From an uncultured Collinsella sp. (GTDB lineage Bacteria > Actinomycetota > Coriobacteriia > Coriobacteriales > Coriobacteriaceae), in contig CABURR010000019.1 of assembly GCA_902493985.1 (NCBI GenBank), positions 1 through 35,724 of the forward strand: a DNA stretch of 35,724 nucleotides, in the 5' to 3' direction. The notes beneath the pieces were generated by a model, which was not told where the DNA came from, made no database searches, and worked only from the letters and a program-made list of their open reading frames with translations. The position numbers and the translations under genes are program-made. Below, in pieces: positions 17,970 to 26,302 of the stretch. Every line of letters starts with the position of its first letter. The stretch's first letter is position 1.

Positions 17970-18932
17970 ATGTCTAAGCCTCTTGGCAAGCCCGATCGTA
18001 TTGTCGTCGCCCTCGGCGGCAACGCCCTCGGCAACAACCCCGTCGAGCAGATCGAGGCCGTGAGCAACACCGCCCACGCTCTCCTCGGCCTCATCGAGCA
18101 GGGCAACGAGATCATCATCACCCACGGCAACGGCCCGCAGGTCGGCATGATCCAGAACGCCTTCGCCGCCGCCCACGACGCCATCGGCACCCCCGAGATG
18201 CCGCTGCCCGAGTGCGGCGCCATGTCCCAGGGCTACATCGGCTATCACCTGCAGCAGGGCATCGGCCGCGAGATGCACAAGCGCTACAAGCGTTGGCACG
18301 CCGCCACCGTCGTCACCCAGATCGAGTGCGATCCCGACGATCCCGCGTTCAAGAACCCGACCAAGCCGATCGGCCCCTTCTACACCGAGGAGCAGGCCAA
18401 GGAGTTCATGGCCGAGGATCCCTCCAAGGTCTTCGTCGAGGATTCCGGCCGCGGCTGGCGTCGCGTCGTCGCCTCCCCCGATCCCAAGAAGATCGTCGAG
18501 GCCGACTCCATCCTCAACCTGCTCGACAACGAGTTCATCGTCATCGCCTGCGGTGGCGGCGGCATCCCCGTCGTCCGCGACTACGAGAACAAGGGCTGCT
18601 ACAAGGGCGTTCCCGCCGTCATCGACAAGGACCTGGGCGGCGAGCTGCTGGCCGAGGACTGCGACGCCGACGTCCTGTTCCTGCTGACCGCCGTCGAGCA
18701 CGTCGCCATCAACTTTGGCAAGCCCAACCAGGAGGAGCTCGAGGACCTCACCGCCGACGAGGCCGAGCGCCTGGCCGACGAGGGTCAGTTCGGCAAGGGT
18801 TCCATGGAGCCCAAGGTCCGCGCCGCCATTAAGTTCGCCCGCTCCCGCAAGGGCCGCACCTGCATCATCGGCGCCCTGGACAAGGCCGCCGAGACCATGG
18901 CCGGCCTCTCCGGTACCCGCATCCACGAGTAG
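17970..18932 (+). CDS. arcC: Carbamate kinase
   Basis: Catalyses carbamoyl phosphate + ADP to ATP + carbamate, the ATP-yielding last step of the arginine deiminase and related pathways. At 320 aa the length is normal. Visible motifs are VVALGGNALG near the N-terminus, ITHGNGPQVG, the PTKPIGPFY segment, IACGGGGIPVV, and the C-terminal GSMEPKVRAAIKFA. The ATG at 17970 follows AGAAAGGA and fits the family N-terminus (MSKPLGKPDRIVVALGG). The gene stands alone on the plus strand, 8 kb from the ornithine carbamoyltransferase gene that would supply its substrate. It must therefore be controlled separately. Confidence 0.97.
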   Translation: MSKPLGKPDRIVVALGGNALGNNPVEQIEAVSNTAHALLGLIEQGNEIIITHGNGPQVGMIQNAFAAAHDAIGTPEMPLPECGAMSQGYIGYHLQQGIGREMHKRYKRWHAATVVTQIECDPDDPAFKNPTKPIGPFYTEEQAKEFMAEDPSKVFVEDSGRGWRRVVASPDPKKIVEADSILNLLDNEFIVIACGGGGIPVVRDYENKGCYKGVPAVIDKDLGGELLAEDCDADVLFLLTAVEHVAINFGKPNQEELEDLTADEAERLADEGQFGKGSMEPKVRAAIKFARSRKGRTCIIGALDKAAETMAGLSGTRIHE

Positions 18933-18954
18933 CCCCTACTCCGTTGCCTCTCCC

Positions 18955-18978
18955 GTGGGCGCCAGGCAAAGCGCCCAC
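18955..18978. repeat. Hairpin between arcC and its terminator
   Basis: GTGGGCGC (18955-18962) and GCGCCCAC (18971-18978) form a perfect 8-bp stem with an 8-nt loop, 22 nt after the arcC stop. It probably protects the 3' end or acts as a first, weaker terminator. Confidence 0.6.
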
Positions 18979-18997
18979 AAACTAGCCTCTCTTCATG

Positions 18998-19035
18998 AGC
19001 CCCGCGGTCCGCTCCGACTGCGGGGCTTTTGTTTC
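18998..19035 (+). terminator. arcC intrinsic terminator
   Basis: AGCCCCGC (18998-19005) pairs with GCGGGGCT (19020-19027) and is followed by TTTTGTTTC. A standard intrinsic terminator about 65 nt after arcC. Confidence 0.9.
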
Positions 19036-19038
19036 AAC

Positions 19039-19070
19039 CCGGCACTTGGGGACGTTCCTTTCCTGCCGGC
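19039..19070. repeat. CCGGCA...TGCCGGC dispersed element, second copy
   Basis: CCGGCACTTGGGGACGTTCC then TTTCCTGCCGGC. It shares the CCGGCA/TGCCGGC ends, GGGACGTT and TTTCTGCCGGC-type sequence with the element at 4877-4920. The order of the ACTTGGGGAC block is changed. Confidence 0.6.
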
Positions 19071-19083
19071 AGCCTAGGGCTGG

Positions 19084-19348
19084 TCATTGGGGACAGACTT
19101 AAATGAGTGGCACCGATCAACTGCGGAAAGCGCATCCCAGAATGAGCGTCCAGCATGGGACGCGGTTTCCCTTGAGGCCCTCAACTGGAAAATGCATCCC
19201 GGAATGTTGCCGGAAAGTGGAACGTAGTTTCCCAAACGGGCCGCTAACGGAAAGTGCATCCCGCTATTGAGCTCCAAAATGGGACGCGCTTTCCGTGTCG
19301 GCAGTTTCTGGCTGCCTGGGGCTACTCATTTAAGTCTGTCCCCAATGA
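19084..19348. repeat. 25-bp terminal inverted repeat enclosing three 46-nt palindromes
   Basis: Terminal arms 19084-19108 (starts TCATTGGGGACAG) and 19324-19348 (ends CTGTCCCCAATGA) are perfect reverse complements over 25 bp. Inside, three units of exactly 46 nt (19125-19170, 19187-19232, 19249-19294) begin GGAAA(A/G)(C/T)GCATCCC and end in (A/G)ACG..(T)TTTCC. Each is an imperfect palindrome. The linkers are exactly 16 nt, giving a 62-nt period. The right arm runs into a 16-nt tandem repeat (CTGTCCCCAATGAGTG, 19336-19351 and 19352-19367). There is no coding potential. It looks like a non-autonomous structured element, and it ends close to the stop codon of the next gene. Confidence 0.88.
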
Positions 19349-19375
19349 GTGCTGTCCCCAATGAGTGCCCAATGA

Positions 19376-20506
19376 CTAGTAGTAGGCCCACATGGCTTCG
19401 ACTTCGTTGAGGACCTCTACGACGCCCCAGCGTCGGGCGCTGCGGCTGGCCGAGTTGGGATCGAAGACTTCAATCTGGTCGGCGTCGTCAATACCGTAAA
19501 GTACAATGTAGTGGCCCACGTTGGTAAAGGTGCCCGGCCGAACGGCGGCGATGACGGGCGCTCCCGAACGCAGCGCCTGAGTCATCGAGTCGCGATCGTT
19601 ATGAAGCTCCGTTCCGTTAAGTCCCAACTGCCACGCACCGCTCGTCATAAACGACCATTCGGTTGCACCGGTGGGGGCGTAATTGCCTGCCTCGGAAAGC
19701 GCGCACATATCGACGGGAGTCATATCGGTGCGTCCCGTCTTAAAGATATAGACCATGGTGAGGCACGTAGGCCCGCAAGCATTTTGGCGGATGGTACCGC
19801 CGGCGTAAGGCAGCTCCGACCATGCAGGGTCGATCTGATAGATATGGGGCATCGTGCCGGCTTGCCATTGCGAGCGCGGGGTCGAAAAGGCGAAAGAATA
19901 ACCGGGCGCGACGGGGGCCTTGAGCAGCTTGTCCTCGGCGGTGGGCTCGAGACCGGCTGATCCGTGGGAGATACACGAGCCTAAAAATAAAAAGAGCAGG
20001 CACGCGACGATGGAGCAAAGCGCGATGCGTGCGCGGCGGAAGGGTAGAGCGGGAGCGCCGGAGCCGGCTCGAGATGCCGGGCGAGAGCTCAGGCCGCTGC
20101 GTCCGTTCTGCGGGCGCGAAAAAGAACGGCGGACAAAGATGCCGGGCTGGGGGCGACCGTTGCGACGCAGTTGCGGCACATCGGTCTGGCGCTGGCGCGT
20201 GCCCGTGAAAGAGCGCGTGCTTTGGCGTTGATCGGTACTGCGACTGCGCCGTTCGGTTTTAGCGTTGGATCTGCTCGAAGCGACGGCACCGTCGCGTCTG
20301 CGAGTCGCAGCGGTACTAGCCTGCCCTCGAGTCTCAGAACCGCTGGTGTTTTGCCGAGGCGTAGGGCGGGGCTGCCGTTGCGAGCTGCTTGGATACTGCG
20401 GGCTGGCGGCGGTGGAAGAAGACGAGCTTCCGGGCGTCGGCGTAGCGCGACCGGCAAGGCGAACGCTCTGTCGCCGTTGATCGCCGTCGTTAAAACCATA
20501 TGCCAT
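19376..20506 (-). CDS. Membrane-anchored C39-like cysteine peptidase
   Basis: A 376-aa protein. Residues 1-158 are a low-complexity Ser/Arg/Gln/Pro-rich cytoplasmic region, 159-179 form one membrane span (ending LGSC), and the outer part is a papain-like C39_2-type domain. The catalytic triad is visible: Cys244 in NACGPTCLTM, His332 in GHYIVLYG and Asp349 in VFDPNS. The oxyanion Gln is probably Q241 just before the Cys motif. The stand-alone domain is not fused to an ABC exporter. Substrate is unknown; cell-wall or secreted peptides are possible. It could in principle trim the RiPP leader in trans, but the 9-kb distance gives no direct support. The ATG at 20506 follows AAGGCGG. Confidence 0.85.
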   Translation of the reverse strand: MAYGFNDGDQRRQSVRLAGRATPTPGSSSSSTAASPQYPSSSQRQPRPTPRQNTSGSETRGQASTAATRRRDGAVASSRSNAKTERRSRSTDQRQSTRSFTGTRQRQTDVPQLRRNGRPQPGIFVRRSFSRPQNGRSGLSSRPASRAGSGAPALPFRRARIALCSIVACLLFLFLGSCISHGSAGLEPTAEDKLLKAPVAPGYSFAFSTPRSQWQAGTMPHIYQIDPAWSELPYAGGTIRQNACGPTCLTMVYIFKTGRTDMTPVDMCALSEAGNYAPTGATEWSFMTSGAWQLGLNGTELHNDRDSMTQALRSGAPVIAAVRPGTFTNVGHYIVLYGIDDADQIEVFDPNSASRSARRWGVVEVLNEVEAMWAYY

Positions 20507-20648
20507 TTAAACCGCCTTGCCTCATGTATAACCCGTCTATCCTACAAAAAAGATGTACAACAAATGCGTGCGCGCGCCAAAAGCTCGGTAAACGGCACGA
20601 ACGGGGGCGAGTTTGGCGCTATAAAGCGACGCCCTCCTCGAGCTAAGA

Positions 20649-20673
20649 GAAAGGGGCTCTTTGGGCCCCTTTC
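20649..20673 (-). terminator. Terminator of the YfcC gene
   Basis: GAAAGGGGC (20649-20657) and GCCCCTTTC (20665-20673) form a 9-bp stem just beyond the stop at 20704. On the minus strand it is followed by TCTTAG, a weak U-tract. The rest of the 200-nt gap before the peptidase gene shows nothing further. Confidence 0.7.
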
Positions 20674-20703
20674 AAAAGATGTGATTTGTGGTGCGCCCGC
20701 CGA

Positions 20704-22182
20704 TTACAAAACGAGCATCAGCACGGTGACAAACGAAACGGTAATCACGGTAAGCAGGACCATGTATTTGGCGGCCGTCTTGATGTAGGTCGCGTAGCTT
20801 ACCTGGGCAAGCTCGAGGCCAGCCATGATGGACCCGCATGTGGGAGTGATCATCGCTACAACGCCGTGTGTGGCGAGGTAGATTGCGACCATGGCTTCGG
20901 GGGCAAAGCCTAAGGATGCCGCCAACGGTCCCATGATAGGCATCGAGACGGTTGCCATGCCCGTACTCGAGGGGATGAGGAAAGACAGGGCAAAGTAGAG
21001 CGCATAGGAGAGCGGGGCAAAGACTGTGGCGGATACGCCGGCGAGCGCGTTGGCGGCGTTGGTGAGGATCCACACATCGAGTCCGGTGATGGACATGAGC
21101 ACGGAGACGCCGCGGGCGACGGCGACGACGAGCGCGACAGAAACAAGGTCGGCGCAGCCGTGCAGGATGGTGTCGACGAGTTCTTTCTCCTGCATACCGG
21201 CAACCTTGCCGATAATAATTGTCATGGTGAAGAACCAGATGCCGCATTCGGTAAAGTACCACTGACCAAGTGGCAGGCCAGTCAAAAGTGCGCTCCATGC
21301 GGTGCTGAGGTCATCGCCCTTGGCGCCGATATCAAATAGGCCAACTCCGAATGTCTGCCACGGAATAAAGCCGATGATCATGACGACAAACGTGAGGGCG
21401 AAGAGAACAAGGACGCGCTTTTGAATTTTGGAAAGCTCGACGTGCGCGTCCTCGGCGGAATCGCCGTCCTTGTCGCCGTAGAGACGCTCGGCGGTCTCCC
21501 ATTCCTCGGGGGTGAGCGATGAGGCGGCGCGGTCGGTGCGGACGCGCTTGGCATACCGCATGACAAAAATGATGCCCGAAATCTCGGCGATGGCGAACAT
21601 AACCAGACCGATGCCGATCATGAGTCCCTGGTCATAGGGGATGCCGGCTGCCTTGAGAGCATCAAGCGCGAGTCCGGTCGAAAACGGGTTGACCGTCGAT
21701 CCCAAAACGCCAAGGCCGCAGCCCATGAGAACTACCATGCATCCAACGAGCGGATCCCAACCCATGGCAAACGTGACCGATGCCAGGAGCAGGTAGAAGG
21801 GGACGGATTCCTCGAGCATGCCGTACGTGGATCCGCAGATGCCAAAGGCGAGCATGAGAACAGGAACGAGCAATAGATCATTACCGCCTAGTTTACGGAC
21901 GAGCACGGCGATGCCGGTGTCGAGCGCGCCCGTTTTTTGGACTACGCCCAGGAAACCGCCAAGCACAAGAATGAACACGCAGACCTGCATGGCGCTCTCA
22001 AAGCCCAAGAAGGGAGAAGCCATAAAGTTGCCAAGCGTTGCGGCCTGCACGTCAGGGCTAAATGACGAGACGACCCACGAGGCGATGGCCACGAGCAACA
22101 GGCAGCCAAAGAGAATGGTAAAAGATGAGGGCATCTGGCGTGGCTTACGTTCTTTGCCAGATGCGGCAGCCTTATCCGACAT
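20704..22182 (-). CDS. YfcC/DcuC-type permease, copy 1
   Basis: Polytopic inner-membrane carrier (492 aa) of the YfcC family (C4-dicarboxylate/amino-acid type anion permeases). About 12 hydrophobic segments are visible. Family landmarks are the N-terminal PSSFTILFGCLLLVAIASWV, the middle STVNPFSTGLALDALKAAGI, and the C-terminal FLIPSSTGMATVSMPIMGPL. I chose the ATG at 22182 because GAAGGAGC lies just before it; an upstream start would add 12 residues without a site. The substrate is not readable; the neighbouring enzymes suggest an amino acid or its product (arginine, ornithine, citrulline). It is related to, but clearly different from, copy 2 at 24713-26230. Confidence 0.88.
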   Translation of the reverse strand: MSDKAAASGKERKPRQMPSSFTILFGCLLLVAIASWVVSSFSPDVQAATLGNFMASPFLGFESAMQVCVFILVLGGFLGVVQKTGALDTGIAVLVRKLGGNDLLLVPVLMLAFGICGSTYGMLEESVPFYLLLASVTFAMGWDPLVGCMVVLMGCGLGVLGSTVNPFSTGLALDALKAAGIPYDQGLMIGIGLVMFAIAEISGIIFVMRYAKRVRTDRAASSLTPEEWETAERLYGDKDGDSAEDAHVELSKIQKRVLVLFALTFVVMIIGFIPWQTFGVGLFDIGAKGDDLSTAWSALLTGLPLGQWYFTECGIWFFTMTIIIGKVAGMQEKELVDTILHGCADLVSVALVVAVARGVSVLMSITGLDVWILTNAANALAGVSATVFAPLSYALYFALSFLIPSSTGMATVSMPIMGPLAASLGFAPEAMVAIYLATHGVVAMITPTCGSIMAGLELAQVSYATYIKTAAKYMVLLTVITVSFVTVLMLVL

Positions 22183-22551
22183 ACAAAGCTCCTTCACGGA
22201 AAGCCCTGCCTCCGCCATGGGAGACGGGGCTCTCGTTAATCAATAAGGTCTTGACTCTGTTGTCGACTTGAAAGCTGCACCCTTCAAGTCGGGGAAGTAA
22301 TGCGTTTAATAAAGCGTGCATCACATATCAATAATACCATCCGGTGAGTATGTGAGGACATCTATGGTGGCATGTATTCCGCAAACGAGCCGACCTATCG
22401 GTAAACGTACAATGTGATATACGTTGTCGCATATAGATGCGGGTATTTTTAAGGACTGGTCCCTAGTGATCCCTTTTCTGTTGGTCTGGTGGCCCCTGCT
22501 GTTTTGGTTCGCGGCGACTGCACGTCGCTTAGACGATAGGGGGAGCAATAA
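22183..22551. other. Intergenic leader region of the YfcC gene
   Basis: About 370 nt with no supported gene. It has an 8-bp inverted repeat GACTTGAA (22265-22272) / TTCAAGTC (22283-22290) in what would be the 5' leader of the minus-strand permease gene. Beyond it lies an AT-rich stretch (22290-22460) likely to hold the promoter. I see no clear -35/-10 pair. Confidence 0.4.
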
Positions 22552-22582
22552 AACGGGATGAAGAATAGGCCTTCATCCCGTT
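22548..22582 (-). terminator. Terminator of the 2-hydroxyacid dehydrogenase gene
   Basis: AACGGGATGAAG (22552-22563) and CTTCATCCCGTT (22571-22582) form a perfect 12-bp stem with a 7-nt loop. On the minus strand it is followed by TTATTG. It separates this gene from the permease downstream. Confidence 0.85.
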
Positions 22583-22613
22583 GAGCCACGTGTTCTGGAA
22601 GCAGTTTAAGCTC

Positions 22614-23621
22614 CTACAACACGTTTACGACAGGAACGTCGTTAACCAACTTGAAGAGCTGGTCCTTTTCGCCCTTGAGGAAGTGTCCGATGTTGTTGCA
22701 CGGGAAGATCATGAGGTCGCGTAGCGACGAAGACGAATAGAACGCAGAGTGCGGCGTGATAATCACGTTGTCGCGGCCAACGAGCGGGTGGTTTGCCAGG
22801 TCGGGCGTCTCGTCATACAGAACATCGGCGCCAAACGCGCGAATCTGGCCAGAATCGAGAGCTTCGATAAGAGCGGGTTCGTCCATGCAGAGGCCACGGC
22901 CCAGGTTAATGACGATGGGCTTTTTCTTCATCTTGGCGAACTTCTCGGCGTCAAAGTAATGATAGTTCGTCTCGTTAAGATTCATATGATTGATAATGAT
23001 GTCGGCCTCGGCCAAAACCTCGTCGATCTCGGCCTGCTCGACACCGTTTTGCCCAAAAAGGTTCTGGTCGATAAAGGGGTCGTTGGAGATGATGCGCTTG
23101 ACAAGGCCCTTGGCTTTACGGGCGGTGCACTTGCCGATTTTGCCAAAACCAAAGATGCCGAGGGTCTGGTCTTCAAGACGAGGCACCTCGGGAGCCGCGG
23201 CGTAATCCCAACGGTGCTCCTGCTCAATCTGACCGATGTAGAACTTGAAGTTCTTGTTGAGCGCGTACATATAGGCGATGGCGCTTTCGGAGACATCCCA
23301 GGTGCAGTATTCGCCGACGGGGCAGACGCCCACGCCGCGCGCAGTTGCCTCGTCCATGTCTACGTTGTCATAGCCGGTGGCGTTGATGGCGATGACCTTG
23401 AGGTTGGGAGCGTGCTCGAACGCTTCCTTGTCCACCTTGATGAAGGCGGTGAGCAGAGCGTCGGCATCGGCAAGATGCTCGTAGAACTCCTCGCGTGCCT
23501 CATCGGTATACGCGTAAACCTCAACATCGATATCCTCACCCAGATGAGATTTGAGGGTCTCGGTTTCGAGGTCGTGCTGGGGCATCATGCTCTCGGCATA
23601 ATCGCTGATCAAGATCTTCAT
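22614..23621 (-). CDS. D-2-hydroxyacid dehydrogenase (NAD-dependent)
   Basis: 335 aa, of the D-isomer-specific 2-hydroxyacid dehydrogenase family (D-lactate, phosphoglycerate and CtBP-like enzymes). The NAD-binding motif is LGIFGFGKIGKCTARKA. The catalytic Arg lies in VINLGRG and the Glu in LYDETPDL. The His lies in ITPHSAFYSSSS. I chose the ATG at 23621 because GAAAGGAAGC precedes it and the product starts MKILISDYAES like family members. It follows the deiminase-like gene on the same strand, but a strong terminator lies between them, so it is probably controlled apart. The substrate cannot be decided; reduction of a 2-oxo acid derived from an amino acid is plausible. Confidence 0.9.
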   Translation of the reverse strand: MKILISDYAESMMPQHDLETETLKSHLGEDIDVEVYAYTDEAREEFYEHLADADALLTAFIKVDKEAFEHAPNLKVIAINATGYDNVDMDEATARGVGVCPVGEYCTWDVSESAIAYMYALNKNFKFYIGQIEQEHRWDYAAAPEVPRLEDQTLGIFGFGKIGKCTARKAKGLVKRIISNDPFIDQNLFGQNGVEQAEIDEVLAEADIIINHMNLNETNYHYFDAEKFAKMKKKPIVINLGRGLCMDEPALIEALDSGQIRAFGADVLYDETPDLANHPLVGRDNVIITPHSAFYSSSSLRDLMIFPCNNIGHFLKGEKDQLFKLVNDVPVVNVL

Positions 23622-23656
23622 GGGTGCTTCCTTTCCCCTTTGAGGGGCTTGTGGGT

Positions 23657-23700
23657 AAAAAGGGGCGCCGCAGCGCCGGAATCCAGCGGAGCGGCGCCCC
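23657..23700 (-). terminator. Terminator of the deiminase-like gene
   Basis: GGGGCGCCGC (23662-23671) pairs with GCGGCGCCCC (23691-23700). On the minus strand the stem is followed by a TTTTT tract. It marks the end of the argF-YfcC-deiminase operon. Confidence 0.85.
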
Positions 23701-23742
23701 ATGAGAGGCTCGGACAAATACTGTCCAGGCGAAACGTTCGGA

Positions 23743-24600
23743 CTACGGACGCTCGATCGGCTGGGTCAGGCAGTGCGGGCCGCCGCCGGCGTGCAGGATC
23801 TGGTCGAGCGGCACGTCGATGACCTCGATGCCCAGAGCGCGCATCTTGTCGTTGATGTGCTTGTTCTTCTCGATGGCAACGACCTTGTTGTTGCCGATGC
23901 ACTGGACGTTGCAGCCGTGCTTGTACATATCCTCACTGGCGACGGGGATGAGCTCGAAGCCGCGGCGCTTGAGCATCTGCAGGAAGTTATAGGGCAGCTG
24001 GTCAATGCAAGCGAGCGCAACTTGGGGAGCGACGATGTTAAAGATCATGTCAAGGTGCAGGTTGTCGGGCGGGCAGGGAACGCCGACGACGGTATAGCCA
24101 AACTTCTCGAGCTGATGGCGGAGGCTGGCGACTCCCTGTTCATCGGTACGATCGACCATGCCCCAGGCGAGCGTATGCTCATCGATCATCCAGAAGTCGC
24201 CGCCCTCCATGCAACCTGCGTTAACGCGGGCGACGATGGGGACACCCATCTCCTTAAGCTTTGCCTCATAGGACTGGGCCTCGATCTGGCGGACCGGATG
24301 ACGGAAGTGGCCCATGACGGCGCCTTCCTTGATCATGCAACCATAGTCGCGGGCAAAGGTCATGACCTCGTACTTGGGGTTGGCCTCGACCTCGACGACC
24401 TCGATGCCGTTATCCTTGTAGGCGTCAACGAGCATCTGCCATTCCTTGACCATGATGTCGTTCTGTTCGGTATCGCCCTTCTTCATCCATTCGGAGGTGA
24501 TGACGTTGATGCCGTTGAAGGTGTAGTACTTCGGCGAGCACATCATGACCTTTTTGAGCGGATTGGTGGCGTTGGAGACGTAGATTTTCTCTTCAGACAT
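23743..24600 (-). CDS. Arginine deiminase/dimethylargininase-superfamily hydrolase (amidinotransferase fold)
   Basis: 285 aa, with the pentein fold. Visible catalytic residues are the nucleophile Cys277 in GGGPHCLTQP, His182 and Asp184 in NLHLDMIF, Glu132 and Asp135 in MEGGDFWM, and Asp85 in FARDYG (compare FTRDP in classical arginine deiminase). Its length matches DDAH-type enzymes, not the ~410-aa classical ArcA, whose extra helical domain is absent. It lies in an operon with ornithine carbamoyltransferase and a YfcC permease, so it probably makes citrulline from arginine or a methylated arginine; a citrulline- or agmatine-like substrate is less likely. The start at 24600 has AAAGGAA upstream. 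No classical arcA is seen in this window. Confidence 0.85.
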   Translation of the reverse strand: MSEEKIYVSNATNPLKKVMMCSPKYYTFNGINVITSEWMKKGDTEQNDIMVKEWQMLVDAYKDNGIEVVEVEANPKYEVMTFARDYGCMIKEGAVMGHFRHPVRQIEAQSYEAKLKEMGVPIVARVNAGCMEGGDFWMIDEHTLAWGMVDRTDEQGVASLRHQLEKFGYTVVGVPCPPDNLHLDMIFNIVAPQVALACIDQLPYNFLQMLKRRGFELIPVASEDMYKHGCNVQCIGNNKVVAIEKNKHINDKMRALGIEVIDVPLDQILHAGGGPHCLTQPIERP

Positions 24601-24643
24601 GGCAGGTTCCTTTCTTTAAGACCTACATACCTTAGGTGGAATG

Positions 24644-24682
24644 CGCGCGGCGGGAAAAACGGAGGGGCTTGCCCGCCGCGCG
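24644..24682. repeat. GC-rich hairpin between permease and deiminase genes
   Basis: CGCGCGGCGGG (24644-24654) and CCCGCCGCGCG (24672-24682) form a perfect 11-bp stem. There is no U-tract on the minus strand. It may stabilise part of the operon transcript and so set different expression of the permease and the enzyme. Confidence 0.6.
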
Positions 24683-24712
24683 AGGATTCCCGCGGGGGAG
24701 TAGCGCCTAGAC

Positions 24713-26230
24713 CTAGAGCATCACGAGGACGCAGAGGAAGGCGCAGCAGGCGGCGAACAGGACGGCGACGATGGGGGCGATCTTCTTGACCCAGTCGCCG
24801 TAGCTCATGTGCGCCGCGGCCGTGCACGTCATGACGACGATGGAGCACGGGGTGATCATCTTGGCCAGGCCGAGCGCCATGAGGTAGATGATGACCATGA
24901 TGTAGACGTCGACGCCGGCGAAGGTGGACAGCGTGCCCATGATGCCCATGGTGGCGGCGGCGAGGCCGGTGGAGCTGGGGATCAGGCAGGCGATGAGGAA
25001 GTAGCAGACCAGGGCGACGACGACGAAGGCGAAGGGCGGCAGGGAGGCCAGCGCGTTCTCGCACATGTTGAGGATGGACGGGGTGATCTGGCCGTTGTCC
25101 ATGACGACCTGGATGCCGCGTGCCAGCGGCACGACGAAGGCGGTGGAGACCAGGCCGGAGGCGCCCTTGAGAATCGTATCGATGATAGTGTCGGCATCAT
25201 AGTGCATGACTACGCCGATGAGGATGACCATGATCAGGGTGATCATCGAGAGCTCGGGGAAATACCAGTTTCCGAAGGCGGTGATGTCGGTGCCCAGGAC
25301 GTTGCGCAGGCCCGGGGTTGCGGCGACCCATGCGACGAAGTCCTCGAAGAACGTCCACTCGGGGTTGAGGGAGGTCCAGGGGGTCAGACCGACGATCATA
25401 AAGACGAAGGTAAGTACGAACAGTGCGAGCGCGCCCTTCTGGCGACCGGTGAGGGTGAGGTCCTCGTCGTCGGCGGCGGGGAACTCCTTGAGGTCCTGCT
25501 CGCGCCGGAAGAACTGGACGGACTTCTCGGGATGCGCCTTGATCTTGTCGGCGTAGCGGCAGATCAGGAGGATGACGAGGCCGGTGAAGATGACGAACAT
25601 CGCGATGCGGGGAATCATGCCCTCGCCAGGGGAGATGCCGGCGATACCCGATGCGATGCCCGTGGAGAACGGGTTAATGATCGACGAGAGGCAGCCGATC
25701 TGGGTGCCGAGGACGACGATCATGATCGCGGTGACCGTATCGAGGCCGAGGGCCAGGATGACGGGCACGAACATCAGGAAGTAGACGATGCCTTCCTCAT
25801 AGGCGCCTTCGAGCGTACCGAAGAACGCCATCAGGATAACGAGGATGGCGATCAGCGCATGCATGTTGTTCTGATTGGCGATAGTGATGCGCTTGATGGC
25901 CGTCTTGAGCGCGCAGGTGCGATCCATCATCTCGAGTAAGCTGCCGAACAGCATGATGGTGAGGGAGATCGAAATGGCGCCGGAGACCGTGCCACCGCCG
26001 AGCATGCCGGTGATGGGGGCCATGAAGATGTCCCAGAGGCCCTGGGGGTTGCTCTCGACCACGTGGTAGGTGCCGGCGATGGCGTCGCCGCCCTCGGAGA
26101 GCTCGTAGGCTCCGCCGGGGACGAACCAGGTCAGGAGGGCGATGAAGGCGATGACGGCGAACAGGATCACATAGGTGTTCGGCATCTGGAATTTCTTCCT
26201 CGCCGGCTTTTCCTTGATTTCTTCAGCCAT
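24713..26230 (-). CDS. YfcC-family permease, copy 2 (arginine pathway carrier candidate)
   Basis: A 505-aa membrane carrier with about 12 hydrophobic segments. It opens with a charged cytoplasmic start (MAEEIKEKPARKKFQMPNTY) and FAVIAFIALLTWFVPGGAY, the usual YfcC-family beginning. Later landmarks are LGTQIGCLSSIINPFSTGIA and LIPSSTGLAAATMGIMGTLS. It sits between argF and the deiminase-like gene, with a 72-nt gap on the argF side. In such operons the carrier exchanges arginine for ornithine or takes up arginine or citrulline; that role is inferred from context. The ATG at 26230 follows AAGGAAA. Confidence 0.9.
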   Translation of the reverse strand: MAEEIKEKPARKKFQMPNTYVILFAVIAFIALLTWFVPGGAYELSEGGDAIAGTYHVVESNPQGLWDIFMAPITGMLGGGTVSGAISISLTIMLFGSLLEMMDRTCALKTAIKRITIANQNNMHALIAILVILMAFFGTLEGAYEEGIVYFLMFVPVILALGLDTVTAIMIVVLGTQIGCLSSIINPFSTGIASGIAGISPGEGMIPRIAMFVIFTGLVILLICRYADKIKAHPEKSVQFFRREQDLKEFPAADDEDLTLTGRQKGALALFVLTFVFMIVGLTPWTSLNPEWTFFEDFVAWVAATPGLRNVLGTDITAFGNWYFPELSMITLIMVILIGVVMHYDADTIIDTILKGASGLVSTAFVVPLARGIQVVMDNGQITPSILNMCENALASLPPFAFVVVALVCYFLIACLIPSSTGLAAATMGIMGTLSTFAGVDVYIMVIIYLMALGLAKMITPCSIVVMTCTAAAHMSYGDWVKKIAPIVAVLFAACCAFLCVLVML

Positions 26231-26251
26231 GGTGTATTTCCTTACGTGAGG

Positions 26252-26281
26252 CGCCGCGGCCCGGAGGGGCGGGCCGCGGCG
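26252..26281. repeat. GC-rich hairpin between argF and the permease gene
   Basis: CGCCGCGGCCC (26252-26262) and GGGCCGCGGCG (26271-26281) form a perfect 11-bp stem with an 8-nt loop and no U-tract. It mirrors the intercistronic hairpin at 24644-24682, so each junction of this operon carries one. Confidence 0.6.
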
Positions 26282-26302
26282 TGCGGTCGGTCCGTGGCGC
26301 GG

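Noticed and set aside
19125..19294. CRISPR array
   Set aside because: The regular 62-nt period and short linkers resemble one, but the 46-nt units are long imperfect palindromes that differ from each other, the linkers are only 16 nt, and no cas genes are near.
19376..20506. C39-like peptidase as part of the RiPP operon
   Set aside because: It lies 9 kb away with unrelated genes between, in normal chromosomal base composition; only a trans role could be considered.
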